Source of the DNA: an uncultured Opitutia bacterium | GTDB taxonomy: Bacteria > Verrucomicrobiota > Verrucomicrobiia > Opitutales > Opitutaceae | Assembly (NCBI GenBank): GCA_903869665.1 | Contig: CAIPZZ010000258.1 | Location: 1-41,703, forward strand | DNA: 41,703 nucleotides | Direction of reading: 5' to 3' | Shown here: positions 1 to 7,976 of the stretch, one piece after another | Layout of the letters: every line of letters begins with the position of its first letter | Numbering within the stretch: position 1 is the first letter of the stretch | Translations under genes and position numbers: made by a program | Notes under the pieces: generated by a model | What the model saw: the letters and a program-made list of their open reading frames with translations, nothing else | What the model was told of the DNA's origin: nothing | Databases searched by the model: none

Positions 1-750
1 ACCCCGGCCACCGCGTCCGCCACCAGGAGCCGGCCCAGCGCCGCCGCGCCCGCCCCGGCCCGCGCCGCCGCCCGCGCCACGCAGGCGTGTCCACAGGTCA
101 ATCATGCCTGACTGACCGTCTACGTTGCTCGCCGAGCCGACGAGAAACGTCGGCGGCAGCGGCCCGGTCGTCTCCGGCGCGACCGGGGCCGAGCCCCAGA
201 CGAGCGCCATGAAGTCGGGGCGGCTGGAGACTTTTTCAACGGGATCGGTCGCGTCGGGATTGGCAGCGAGCTGATGGTTGTAGCCGGCCTCGGCGGCGAG
301 CGTGGCGCCTTCGCCGAGGCCGAGCAGGCCGATGCGGTTGGGGGCGATGCCGATGTTGCCTGCGCGTGTGCGAATTGTCTGTATGGCACGTGTCACATCG
401 GCAATGGCATCGGCCCGGTCGTGGCGATAACGCAGCACAAATGCGTTGATGCCACGGTCGGTGAGCCAGCGTTGAAGTTGCCCGGCGGCGCCGACTGAAA
501 GGTCGGTAGTTTCGTTACTCGGAATGATGAGCAGCGCGCTACCGGTGCTATTTTTCGTGGAAAAAAAAAGCCTGGAAAGCATGGGGCGGTTCGGAGCTAC
601 CGGTGCTGTGTCACCAGGCAAAAGCGGCCAGGAATCAGTGCTGTATGTTCCAATGCTTAATTGGGCGCGGATTGGCACAGCGGCGAAAGCAAGGCCGAGA
701 ACTGCGGTAAGGAAACGCGGGGATAATTTTAGGGCGGGGCGGGGGAGCAT
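1..750 (-). CDS. alpha/beta hydrolase (BD-FAE/acetyl-esterase-like), truncated by window edge
   Basis: Manual translation of the minus strand from ATG at 750 is open to the window edge (MLPRPALKLSPRFLTAVLGLAFAAVPIRAQLSIGTYSTDSWPLLPGD...LRYRHDRADAIADVTRAIQTIRTRAGNIGIAPNRIGLLGLGEGATLAAEAG...SSRPDFMALVWGSAP). Signal-peptide-like N-terminus and GLGEG in place of a GxSxG-type elbow. Absent from the ORF track, probably because it is edge-truncated. Confidence 0.7.
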   Translation of the reverse strand, partial: MLPRPALKLSPRFLTAVLGLAFAAVPIRAQLSIGTYSTDSWPLLPGDTAPVAPNRPMLSRLFFSTKNSTGSALLIIPSNETTDLSVGAAGQLQRWLTDRGINAFVLRYRHDRADAIADVTRAIQTIRTRAGNIGIAPNRIGLLGLGEGATLAAEAGYNHQLAANPDATDPVEKVSSRPDFMALVWGSAPVAPETTGPLPPTFLVGSASNVDGQSGMIDLWTRLRGAGGGAGRGGRGGAGPAPGGGRGGRG

Positions 751-850
751 AAAGCTCGCAAGCGTGGGGCCGGGCCGGGAAATTGCAATGCTGTGTTGGG
801 TCGGCGCGGACAATACGAGCGAACCAAACTCCCCCGCGCGCTGTTTATCC

Positions 851-918
851 CGTAGGGCCGGTGTCTTGCGCCGGCCGTGTTTTTTCCGGAGCGGCGTCTG
901 CAAGACAGACGCCCTACG
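851..918. repeat. twin-hairpin REPIN-like element (CAAGA/TCTTG loop family), copy 1
   Basis: CGTAGGGC...GCCCTACG inverted ends; two 8-bp stems with 5-nt loops TCTTG and CAAGA. Confidence 0.75.
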
Positions 919-942
919 ATGCGACAGGCTATCCTGGCTCAC

Positions 943-2151
943 TCACGGCCACACGCCATCCGGCCATGGGTAACTACCGGGCTTGATGAGGAGAAGCGGG
1001 CCGTCATTGTCGGCGGGGCGCAACGTGCCGACGCCGGGCGAGGCGGTTTCGCACGCGCGTAGGCGCGTCCAGCCGAGCGCGGCGATGACCGCGCGCGCGG
1101 TCGCGCCACCCTCCAACAATAGGCGCGCGGGCGCGGTCTCGCGGAGCACGCTGGCGACAACGGCGGCCAGGCTGGCGGTGAGTTCGGCGGGCGACTGGCC
1201 GCGCGTGGCCGGGCCATCGCCGATGCCGACCACGGTGCGGTCGCCGACGCGCAGCGCGCGTGCGATGGCGGCGGGGTCGTGTGGCAGGGCGAACAAGGGG
1301 ATACCGGATTTTTCCGCGTCGGCGCGGCGTTGTGGCCATGAAGCGGCGCTGCCGCAGACGAGGAGGGTGGGGGAGTGCGGAGTGCGGAGTGCGGAGTGCG
1401 GAATGGCGGGCGGCTTGGTGGTGGAGCGCGATGTCCCCGGCGCGCTTGTCGTTTCCTGAACGCGCCGGGACGTCGCGTTCCACCTCGATCCCTGGCCGGC
1501 GCGCATCGCCAGCAGAGCCGTGAAAAAATCCGCTGCGCCGACGGGGAGTGTGGCGGCGTCCACGCTGGCGGCGATGCGGGCGACATCGGCGTCGGTTTCG
1601 GCGTCGGGCGCTTCATGTAGGGGCGCAGACTTGCTGCGCCCTTCCGGCGGGCGGACAGCTTGGGCGTAGCAAGACTGCGCCCCTACGGGTTGGTCGGATT
1701 CGCTGAGCAGCTCCGCCACGCGCGAGGTTGTGCGCGGGTGTGCCGGGTCGCGGGCGAAGACGGTTTCGTGCAGCGGAACGCCCGCGACGAAATACTCACC
1801 GCCGCGGATAATGCGTCCGCGCGACGGGTTGGCGGAGAGGACGACGATGCGCGTCAGGCCCGCCACGTGCGCGATGGCGCGTGCCTCGGCGAGCACAGGG
1901 CCGCGCAGCACGGAGTCGCATTTCTTGAAAATCCACTCGGGCCGCGCGGCGAGCACCTGTTGCGCGACGGCCCCGGCCACGCGCGCGGCGTCAGGCGCCG
2001 GCAACGCGCGGGTGTCGGTGTCCACGCAGATCACGTCGGCGTCGGTGTCGGCGGAGAACACGGTCTGCACCTCGGCGCGCAGACCGTGGTGGAGGGCGAG
2101 GCCGGCCAGCTCGGCTGCGCCGCTCAGATCATCGGCGATGACGGTGATCAT
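943..2151 (-). CDS. four-carbon acid sugar kinase family protein (DUF1537)
   Basis: N-terminus MITVIADDLSGAAELAGLALHHGL, KKCDSVLRGPVLAE and C-terminal TLLVCGSAASWPQRRADAEKSGIPLF are typical of DUF1537/OtnK-type kinases. Contains several repeat-derived in-frame segments. Confidence 0.85.
   Translation of the reverse strand: MITVIADDLSGAAELAGLALHHGLRAEVQTVFSADTDADVICVDTDTRALPAPDAARVAGAVAQQVLAARPEWIFKKCDSVLRGPVLAEARAIAHVAGLTRIVVLSANPSRGRIIRGGEYFVAGVPLHETVFARDPAHPRTTSRVAELLSESDQPVGAQSCYAQAVRPPEGRSKSAPLHEAPDAETDADVARIAASVDAATLPVGAADFFTALLAMRAGQGSRWNATSRRVQETTSAPGTSRSTTKPPAIPHSALRTPHSPTLLVCGSAASWPQRRADAEKSGIPLFALPHDPAAIARALRVGDRTVVGIGDGPATRGQSPAELTASLAAVVASVLRETAPARLLLEGGATARAVIAALGWTRLRACETASPGVGTLRPADNDGPLLLIKPGSYPWPDGVWP
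1372..1402. repeat. 7-bp tandem repeat (GGAGTGC)4
   Basis: ggagtgcggagtgcggagtgcggagtgcgga read directly; in frame inside the DUF1537 CDS. Confidence 0.9.
1420..1484. repeat. twin-hairpin inverted repeat (GGTGGARCGCGAYGTCCC family)
   Basis: GGTGGAGCGCGATGTCCCCGGCGCG ... CGCGCCGGGACGTCGCGTTCCACC; the arms are near-perfect inverted copies. Confidence 0.8.
1617..1686. repeat. twin-hairpin REPIN-like element (CAAGA/TCTTG loop family), copy 2
   Basis: GTAGGGGCGCAGACTTGCTGCGCCC ... GGGCGTAGCAAGACTGCGCCCCTAC; arms differ at 2 of 25 positions; in frame inside the DUF1537 CDS. Confidence 0.85.
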
Positions 2152-2159
2152 AGGCGGAA

Positions 2160-2362
2160 TTTAATCACGGATGGACACGGATTAGCCGAGCCCCGGAATG
2201 GATGGCCGCAAAAAGACCCAAGAATCCGGGGGCGAATGAACGCTCCAAGGCGCCTATAGGCGCGCGGGCGATTCCCGCCTGAACCCCAGACATTTTTTGT
2301 GCCTCTTCGTGGCCAACCTGCCTTGGTTTGATCTGCGTCCATTCGTATTTATCCGTGGTTAA
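2160..2362. repeat. CACGGAT-type dispersed intergenic repeat
   Basis: aatcacggatggacacggatta at one end and tctgcgtccattcgtatttatccgtggttaaa at the other, in inverted orientation, between kdgT and the DUF1537 gene. Confidence 0.65.
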
Positions 2363-2365
2363 AGT

Positions 2366-3439
2366 TCACTCCGCGCGGCCGTCAATCCCGCGGGTGCGCT
2401 GGCGGCGGTCGAGGAGCGTGACGGCGAGCGGGCAGAGCAGCGCGGTGGTGATGACAGCGATGGAAATTTGCGCCGTGGCGTTGGCGGCGATCTCCTTGTA
2501 ATTGGCGGCGTTGGGCGAGCCGGCGGCGGCCGCCGCGGCCGCGATGGCGGCGGGCGTGAAAGTGGCGTTGCCCGCCGCGCTGGCGAAGGCGAACGCCGTG
2601 AGGCGGGAGCGAAAGCCGCCCGCCGCGAGCGCGAGCCACATCGCGCCGCCGGTGAGCGCGGTCGTGGCCACGCCGAGTAGCAGGCCGCCGGCGAGCAGCG
2701 CGGGGTTGGCGAAGACGGCGAGGTTCATGCCCGCGCCGAGCGCGAAGGCGAAGAACGGCACGAGCAACTTTTCGCCTGGCTGGAGAAACTGGCGGATGTC
2801 GGCGTCGAGGTTGCCGAGCACCATTCCGACCGCCAGCGGCGTGAGCACGCCAAGGAAGACCACAGCGGGAAAGGTTTCCCCCATCAATCCGAGCGCGAGC
2901 AGGGTGAGGAACGGCCCGTTGCACAGCGAGAGCACGGAGAGCGCGCCCACGTCGCTGCGGTTGCCATACTGGCTGGAGAGCGCGGCGAAGAGGCCGCCGT
3001 TGCCGTTGGTCAGCGCGGCGACGACCGCGAGGGTCGAGAGGCCGAGCCAGCCGTGAAAAGGATCGGAAAATTTTTCCAACGCGAGCCCGGCGGCTGCGCC
3101 GGCGGCGAACTTCGCGCCGGCGAGCAGCGCGCCCTTGCCCAGCGCGCGCGCACCCAGCCGCACCGTCATCTGGCTGCCGACACACACGAGAAACAGCGCG
3201 ATGAGCGTGGCCGCTCCGGCCTTGAACAGGCTTTCGGTGAAGGAGGCGACGTTCGGCGCCGCCCCGAGCCGCAAAAACTCATAATGGCCGTTAGCCAGCG
3301 GCGTGGCTCCGAGCGCCTTGAGCGCCACCTCGACCGGCGCGAAGTGCGCCTGGTCGAAGGTATTGAGCGCCGCGCCGAGCAGCAGCGGCCCCAGCATTAG
3401 CCCGCCAGGAACGCGCTCGAGGGTGGCCTTGATTTTCAT
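2366..3439 (-). CDS. kdgT: 2-keto-3-deoxygluconate permease
   Basis: MKIKATLERVPGGLMLGPLLLGAALNTF... with a KdgT-like hydrophobic transporter pattern. Confidence 0.8.
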   Translation of the reverse strand: MKIKATLERVPGGLMLGPLLLGAALNTFDQAHFAPVEVALKALGATPLANGHYEFLRLGAAPNVASFTESLFKAGAATLIALFLVCVGSQMTVRLGARALGKGALLAGAKFAAGAAAGLALEKFSDPFHGWLGLSTLAVVAALTNGNGGLFAALSSQYGNRSDVGALSVLSLCNGPFLTLLALGLMGETFPAVVFLGVLTPLAVGMVLGNLDADIRQFLQPGEKLLVPFFAFALGAGMNLAVFANPALLAGGLLLGVATTALTGGAMWLALAAGGFRSRLTAFAFASAAGNATFTPAAIAAAAAAAGSPNAANYKEIAANATAQISIAVITTALLCPLAVTLLDRRQRTRGIDGRAE

Positions 3440-3586
3440 GGGGCGGGCAAATTTTAGCGGGGCGAGAAGGAAGGACGCCAGCCGCAGCAGTAAACGTCAA
3501 GGGGGCTTCCGCCAACGCTTGGGTTGGACACCGCCGAAATATCCGCCACGCTCCGCCGCTAATCCACCCGACTCACCCGCGTTCCC

Positions 3587-4162
3587 ATGCACAAAGGCCG
3601 GCTCGAAGCGTTCAGCGACGGCGTGTTCGCCATCATCATCACCATCATGGTGCTTGAGCTCAAGGTGCCGCACGGCGCTGACTTCGCCGCGCTCAAGCCG
3701 CTCCTCCCGGTGTTTTTCAGCTACGTGCTGAGCTTCGCCTACGTCGGCATCTATTGGAACAACCACCACCATCTCTTCCAGGCGGTGAAGCACATCCGGG
3801 GCGCGGCGCTGTGGGCCAACCTGCACCTGCTGTTCTGGCTCTCGCTGTTTCCGTTTGTCACCGGCTGGATGGGCGAGAACCATCTCGCGCCGCTGCCGGT
3901 CGCGCTCTACGGCGGCGTGCTCATCATGGCGGCGGTGGCGTATTTCATCCTCGTGCGCGTGCTGCTCGCCGGCCACGGCCCGGAGACCGCGCTGGCGAAG
4001 GCCATCGGCTCTGATTTCAAGGGCAAGATCTCCGTCGTCATCTACGCTGTCGGCCTCGCGCTCACATTCCTCAGCCCCTGGCTCGGGGTCGCGCTCTACA
4101 CAGCCGTCGCCCTGCTCTGGCTCTGCCCCGACCGGCGGATTGAGAAAACGCTGGCGGAATGA
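3587..4162 (+). CDS. TMEM175-family (DUF1211) potassium channel
   Basis: MHKGRLEAFSDGVFAIIITIMVLELKVPHG contains the FSDGVFAIIITIMVLELK signature. Confidence 0.9.
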   Translation: MHKGRLEAFSDGVFAIIITIMVLELKVPHGADFAALKPLLPVFFSYVLSFAYVGIYWNNHHHLFQAVKHIRGAALWANLHLLFWLSLFPFVTGWMGENHLAPLPVALYGGVLIMAAVAYFILVRVLLAGHGPETALAKAIGSDFKGKISVVIYAVGLALTFLSPWLGVALYTAVALLWLCPDRRIEKTLAE

Positions 4163-4188
4163 TGTGCGCGCCGGGCAGCGGCGAGTCG

Positions 4189-5889
4189 TTACTCTAGCTT
4201 GAACTCGATTTTGCCCAAGGGGCCCCAGTCGGCGGTGTAGCTGCCTTTCTCGCCGGGCTTCGGGCCGCCGAGCGCGCCGCTGATGATGATGTCGCCGCGG
4301 TGGAGCACGTGGCCTTGCTCGACGATCTGGTTGATGGTGTTCATCAGCATCTCCGCTTGGCCGCCGACGGCCTCCGCGCCCTTGCCCTCGTGCAGCGTCT
4401 GGCCGTCGCGCTTGAGCGAGACGGCGAGTGCGTCGAGGTCAGAGATGGTTTCGGGCGCGACCTGCGCGCCGACGATGAATTGGTTGGAGCCGAGATTGGC
4501 CGCGATGCCGTCGGCGGCGACGATGGTGCCACCCATGAGCGGGGCCACGTTGACGGGCAGCTCGATCACCGGCACGAGCGCCTCGACGGCGGTCAGGGCC
4601 TGACGCGGCACGCGGACCTTGGTGCCGATGTCGGTGGCGATGACGTAGCCGATCTCCGTCTCGACATAGATGCCGCGCTTCGGGTTGAGCGCGATGGTCG
4701 GCGCGGGCGAGGCCTCGACGCGGCCGGACTTGAAGAGCACGCCGTGGTAGGCGCGCGTGACATTGATGCCGGCCTGGGCGGAGGCGGAGGTGTAAGCGGC
4801 CTTGTAGCCGGCGATGCCGCCGCCCGCCGCGAGCGTGGCCGCGATCACGCGCCGCTGCGCGGCGAACGCCGCCGTGAGGTCGGCCGTGCCGGTGGCGATA
4901 CTGAAGCGCGGGAGCGTGGCGGCTCCACCGTCACGCGCTTTCACGAGATCCTTCGCGTAGGCGCGCACCTCGGGCCGGTCGAGGAAACCGAGCTGGCCGA
5001 GCCAGCGCAGGCCGAGATCAGGCCACTCGGCGATGGTCAGGCCGGAGTCGCGGACGCCGAAGCCGTGCGCGCCGGCGGCGAAGATGTGCAGCTCGGCCGG
5101 GATGTTGGCCCGCTTGAGCGCGCCCATGAGGATGACGGAGCTGAGCGCTTGGTCGTCGAATGCGTGCGCGATGAACATCGGGGGCGTGCTGGCGTTGAGG
5201 CGCGAGGCCACGTCCTCGTTGAGGCCGTTGTTATTGGTGTAGCCGCCGCCATACATGACGAAATTAAAGTCGGGCCGGGAGGAGAGCTTGTCCGCGTCAT
5301 CCACCGGCTCGTATTGGCGCGGCTCGGCGTGGAGCGCGGTCATGCGGACGTTGATCTCCGCGCCGGCGGAGAACCCGATGGTGCCGATGGCGTCGGGGTC
5401 CACCTTCCACTCGGCGGCGTGGGCGCGGATGAGGCCCATGGCGCGCTGCGCGTCCTGCACGCCGACGCGCCAGCCCGGGCCGGGCGTGCGGCGGGGCACG
5501 CGATATTTGAGGAGAAACGCGGTGAGCCCGTGCTCGTTCAGCCACTGCGCGACCTCGTAGCCCTCGGTCTCGATGGCAAGGCGGTCGAGGCCGCCGCCGG
5601 GGATGACGAGCACGCCGGTGCCGGTGCGCTTGGCGGCGGGCGGTTGGAAGATGGCGAGCGTGGGCACGCTGACGTTCTCAATCTGGTCAAAGGGGCGCGG
5701 GCGGTTGGGCAGCACGCGCTCGGGGCCGAGGTTGCCGGTCTCGCCGGGGGCGGCGCCGGGCCAGAGGTTGATGACCGTGTCGGGCTTGACGGTGACGTTC
5801 GGCAGCGGCGGCAACTCGGCGAAGGCCGGCACGGCGGCGACGACAAGGAGCACAGCAAGCGCGGCGAGGGGGAGGAGCGGGGATTTCAT
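4189..5889 (-). CDS. fusion: N-terminal alpha/beta-hydrolase (acetyl-esterase-like) + C-terminal 2-keto-4-pentenoate hydratase/FAH-like domain
   Basis: N-half VLVIPGGGLDRLAIETEGYEVAQWLNEHGLTAFLLKYR...IGTIGFSAGAEI; C-half TADLTAAFAAQRRVIAATLAAGGGIAGYKAAYTS...RGIYVETEIGYVIATDI...HRGDIIISGALGGPKPGEKGSYTADWGPLGKIEFKLE; one uninterrupted 566-aa frame. Confidence 0.8.
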   Translation of the reverse strand: MKSPLLPLAALAVLLVVAAVPAFAELPPLPNVTVKPDTVINLWPGAAPGETGNLGPERVLPNRPRPFDQIENVSVPTLAIFQPPAAKRTGTGVLVIPGGGLDRLAIETEGYEVAQWLNEHGLTAFLLKYRVPRRTPGPGWRVGVQDAQRAMGLIRAHAAEWKVDPDAIGTIGFSAGAEINVRMTALHAEPRQYEPVDDADKLSSRPDFNFVMYGGGYTNNNGLNEDVASRLNASTPPMFIAHAFDDQALSSVILMGALKRANIPAELHIFAAGAHGFGVRDSGLTIAEWPDLGLRWLGQLGFLDRPEVRAYAKDLVKARDGGAATLPRFSIATGTADLTAAFAAQRRVIAATLAAGGGIAGYKAAYTSASAQAGINVTRAYHGVLFKSGRVEASPAPTIALNPKRGIYVETEIGYVIATDIGTKVRVPRQALTAVEALVPVIELPVNVAPLMGGTIVAADGIAANLGSNQFIVGAQVAPETISDLDALAVSLKRDGQTLHEGKGAEAVGGQAEMLMNTINQIVEQGHVLHRGDIIISGALGGPKPGEKGSYTADWGPLGKIEFKLE

Positions 5890-5910
5890 GGGGGAGGAGG
5901 GCGGGGCAGA

Positions 5911-5948
5911 AGTCTAAAGGTCGAAAGGTCTAAGGTCCAAAGTCGAGG
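5911..5948. repeat. degenerate octamer-type repeat (sense CTTTCAGA-like family), copy 1
   Basis: agtctaaaggtcgaaaggtctaaggtccaaagtcgagg, 22 nt upstream of the start codon at 5889. Confidence 0.6.
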
Positions 5949-6026
5949 GGCAGGGGCGCGCGACAGGACACGCGGTGGCGGGGATTTTGTCGAGCACGAT
6001 GCGAGGTCACGCGGGACCTTTGTAAT

Positions 6027-6067
6027 TGACATTGCGAGTCCGGCGCGGCCGGCGTGGCGATCCAGCC
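6027..6067. repeat. CATTGCGAG-type palindromic repeat, one arm
   Basis: tgacattgcgagtccggcgcggccggcgtggcgatccagcc. Confidence 0.6.
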
Positions 6068-6142
6068 AGGATTACAGATGGATAGCGTTGTCTCTGGTGC
6101 TCCTCGCCATGAGGGGGGGCCACATGAAGCTCTCTTGCGCGC

Positions 6143-7126
6143 TCAGGCTTCCACCGCGCGCTCAAGCATATTGAGGCCGTCCATCGCGGTGAGCTCCGGG
6201 CGCGAACCCAGAAGTTGTTTGATGAAGCGGAAGGGCCGGGCGATGCGTTCGTTAATCCAAGGGGCCTGGGTGTCGAAGCTCGCGAACGCCTCTCCTTGGT
6301 AGAGGTTGCGGCGGATGGAGTGGATCGCGTGGAGAAAATCTTCGCGCGGCACGGTGACGTTGAGCCCGTCGAGGGGCGCGGTGACGGTGTCGCCGACGCA
6401 GACCAGCTCCAAGTAGGCGGCGTAGGGATTTGCGATCGCAGTGTTCTTCTGCTGGTCGAGCGGGTTGATGATGCGGAAGGTGAGGAGCACGTTGCGGATG
6501 CCGGCGGTGGCGTCCTGCCGGCTTTGGAGAAACGGGTCCTGCGAGAGGCCAGCCTTCACGATCTCGTTTTTCAACTGCACGTCCTCGGCGATGAGCTGAC
6601 GGTGCAGCGTGAGCATGTCCAGCAACCCGTCGGCGAGCAGCGTGTGAAACGCCGCGAAGAACAATGGCTCGCGGACGTGCAGGCGGTCGAGCAGCGCGCG
6701 CACGTCGCCGGGGTCGCGCACGAGGCCGGCGGTGACCTCGCCGCGCGCGTGCAGCTCGGCGAGCTGTTTCGCCGCGCGGTGGGGCGCGGCCGACGCGAGC
6801 ACGTCGTGGATGAGCGCCTGCTGCGCGGGCGACACGGGGCGGATTTCTCCAGCGCAGAGCTTGGCGACATCGTCGAGCCAGTGGACGGCGTCGGCGCGCG
6901 CGGCGGTGTCCACATAGAAAAGCGTCCAGCCCTCGTCCTCCGACTGCCCGGCATGGTGAGCGAACGGCGCGTCGCGCAACAGGGTGCGGGCGATCTCGTC
7001 GCCCGCGACATCCGCCGCCTCGACGGCGAACAGCAGCCAGCAGTCCGGCGCGATCTCGGCCTGGCCGCCGTGGTCGCGCAGTTGCGGACCAAGGAAACGG
7101 AGGGCGGCGGGCAGGTCGGGTGGCAT
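6143..7126 (-). CDS. hypothetical protein
   Basis: Long uninterrupted frame; likely start at MPPDLPAALRFLG (7126) rather than 7186. No family recognised. Confidence 0.6.
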   Translation of the reverse strand: MPPDLPAALRFLGPQLRDHGGQAEIAPDCWLLFAVEAADVAGDEIARTLLRDAPFAHHAGQSEDEGWTLFYVDTAARADAVHWLDDVAKLCAGEIRPVSPAQQALIHDVLASAAPHRAAKQLAELHARGEVTAGLVRDPGDVRALLDRLHVREPLFFAAFHTLLADGLLDMLTLHRQLIAEDVQLKNEIVKAGLSQDPFLQSRQDATAGIRNVLLTFRIINPLDQQKNTAIANPYAAYLELVCVGDTVTAPLDGLNVTVPREDFLHAIHSIRRNLYQGEAFASFDTQAPWINERIARPFRFIKQLLGSRPELTAMDGLNMLERAVEA

Positions 7127-7207
7127 GGGTGATCTGAAGAATGGAGAAAGGGAGAAAGGAGCAGGGTGGCAACTCCCGCCCGACACGCGGCGGGTTGCAC
7201 TCGGCCA

Positions 7208-7792
7208 TCATCTCACCGCCTTGATTTCCTCCCAGAGCACGCCGAGGCCCATGCGCTCCAGCCACGGGGCCAGCGCGGCCTCGTCCACGCCGGTGACTTC
7301 CCGGATCGCGCGGATGTCGGCGGGATGCTTCGCCGAGCGGCCTTCGCGCCAGAACTCCAGCTTGCGCAGCACGACATATTCCGGCGGGGCCACGGCGATC
7401 TCCACGCCCTCGGCCCAGCGCAGACGGCGGCGTAGCGGCATCGCCCACGCGTGCAAGGGGTCGGCCCCAGTCAGGTAGATGTCCGCCTTGTAGCCGCTTT
7501 CGTGGTGGATGAGGTTGAAATGCCCGCGCTGGTTGCGGGCCTGCTCTGCGCGGATGACGGACTCTGGCGGCACATAAAATTCCGTCTCAGGAAACGCGCG
7601 CAGCAGGGCGGCACGGGAGGAGTCATCAAGCGTGAGCACGACATCGAGGTCGTTGGTCAGCCGGGGCTGGCCGTAGAGAATCGCGGCGGTCGCGCCGGTC
7701 ACCATGTAGGGCGCGCCGATGGCCTCCAGGCGGACGGCAAACAGGCTCAGCTCATCCGGTGGCGGCATGGAGGATGCGGTCGGCCACGGCAT
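7208..7792 (-). CDS. nucleotidyltransferase, AbiEii/MenT-like (toxin candidate)
   Basis: GATAAILYGQPRLTNDLDVVL matches the nucleotidyltransferase-fold GxxAxxxxGxxRxTxDxD pattern. The start may be the internal Met at 7768; either way it overlaps the upstream small ORF. Confidence 0.7.
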   Translation of the reverse strand: MPWPTASSMPPPDELSLFAVRLEAIGAPYMVTGATAAILYGQPRLTNDLDVVLTLDDSSRAALLRAFPETEFYVPPESVIRAEQARNQRGHFNLIHHESGYKADIYLTGADPLHAWAMPLRRRLRWAEGVEIAVAPPEYVVLRKLEFWREGRSAKHPADIRAIREVTGVDEAALAPWLERMGLGVLWEEIKAVR

Positions 7793-7976
7793 GGCGCACC
7801 TGCGCCTCGGTCCACTCCGGCTGGCGCTGGCGGAAACCGGCCGCCATCAGCTCGCGCATGGTGCGGTTCATGCGGAGCGCCTGCGCGAGACGTTGCTGCG
7901 GGGTCATGGCGCGGAAGATCGCCACCTGCCGCGCGTGGGCGGCGAGCTCGTGGTCGGTTTCGGCGGCGGACGGCAT
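7752..7976 (-). CDS. small Rv0078B-related-like antitoxin candidate
   Basis: 74 aa: MTPQQRLAQALRMNRTMRELMAAGFRQRQPEWTEAQVRHAVADRILHA resembles Rv0078B-related antitoxins; overlaps the start of the nucleotidyltransferase gene. Confidence 0.6.
   Translation of the reverse strand: MPSAAETDHELAAHARQVAIFRAMTPQQRLAQALRMNRTMRELMAAGFRQRQPEWTEAQVRHAVADRILHAATG

Noticed and set aside
1372-1402. Possible CRISPR array from regularly repeated sequence
   Set aside because: The repeats are contiguous 7-mers without spacers; none of the repeat clusters in this window has the repeat-spacer periodicity of CRISPR.
4300-6174. 624-aa plus-strand ORF
   Set aside because: Antisense to the well-supported esterase-hydratase fusion; low-complexity G/A/R/D-rich composition typical of shadow ORFs in GC-rich DNA.
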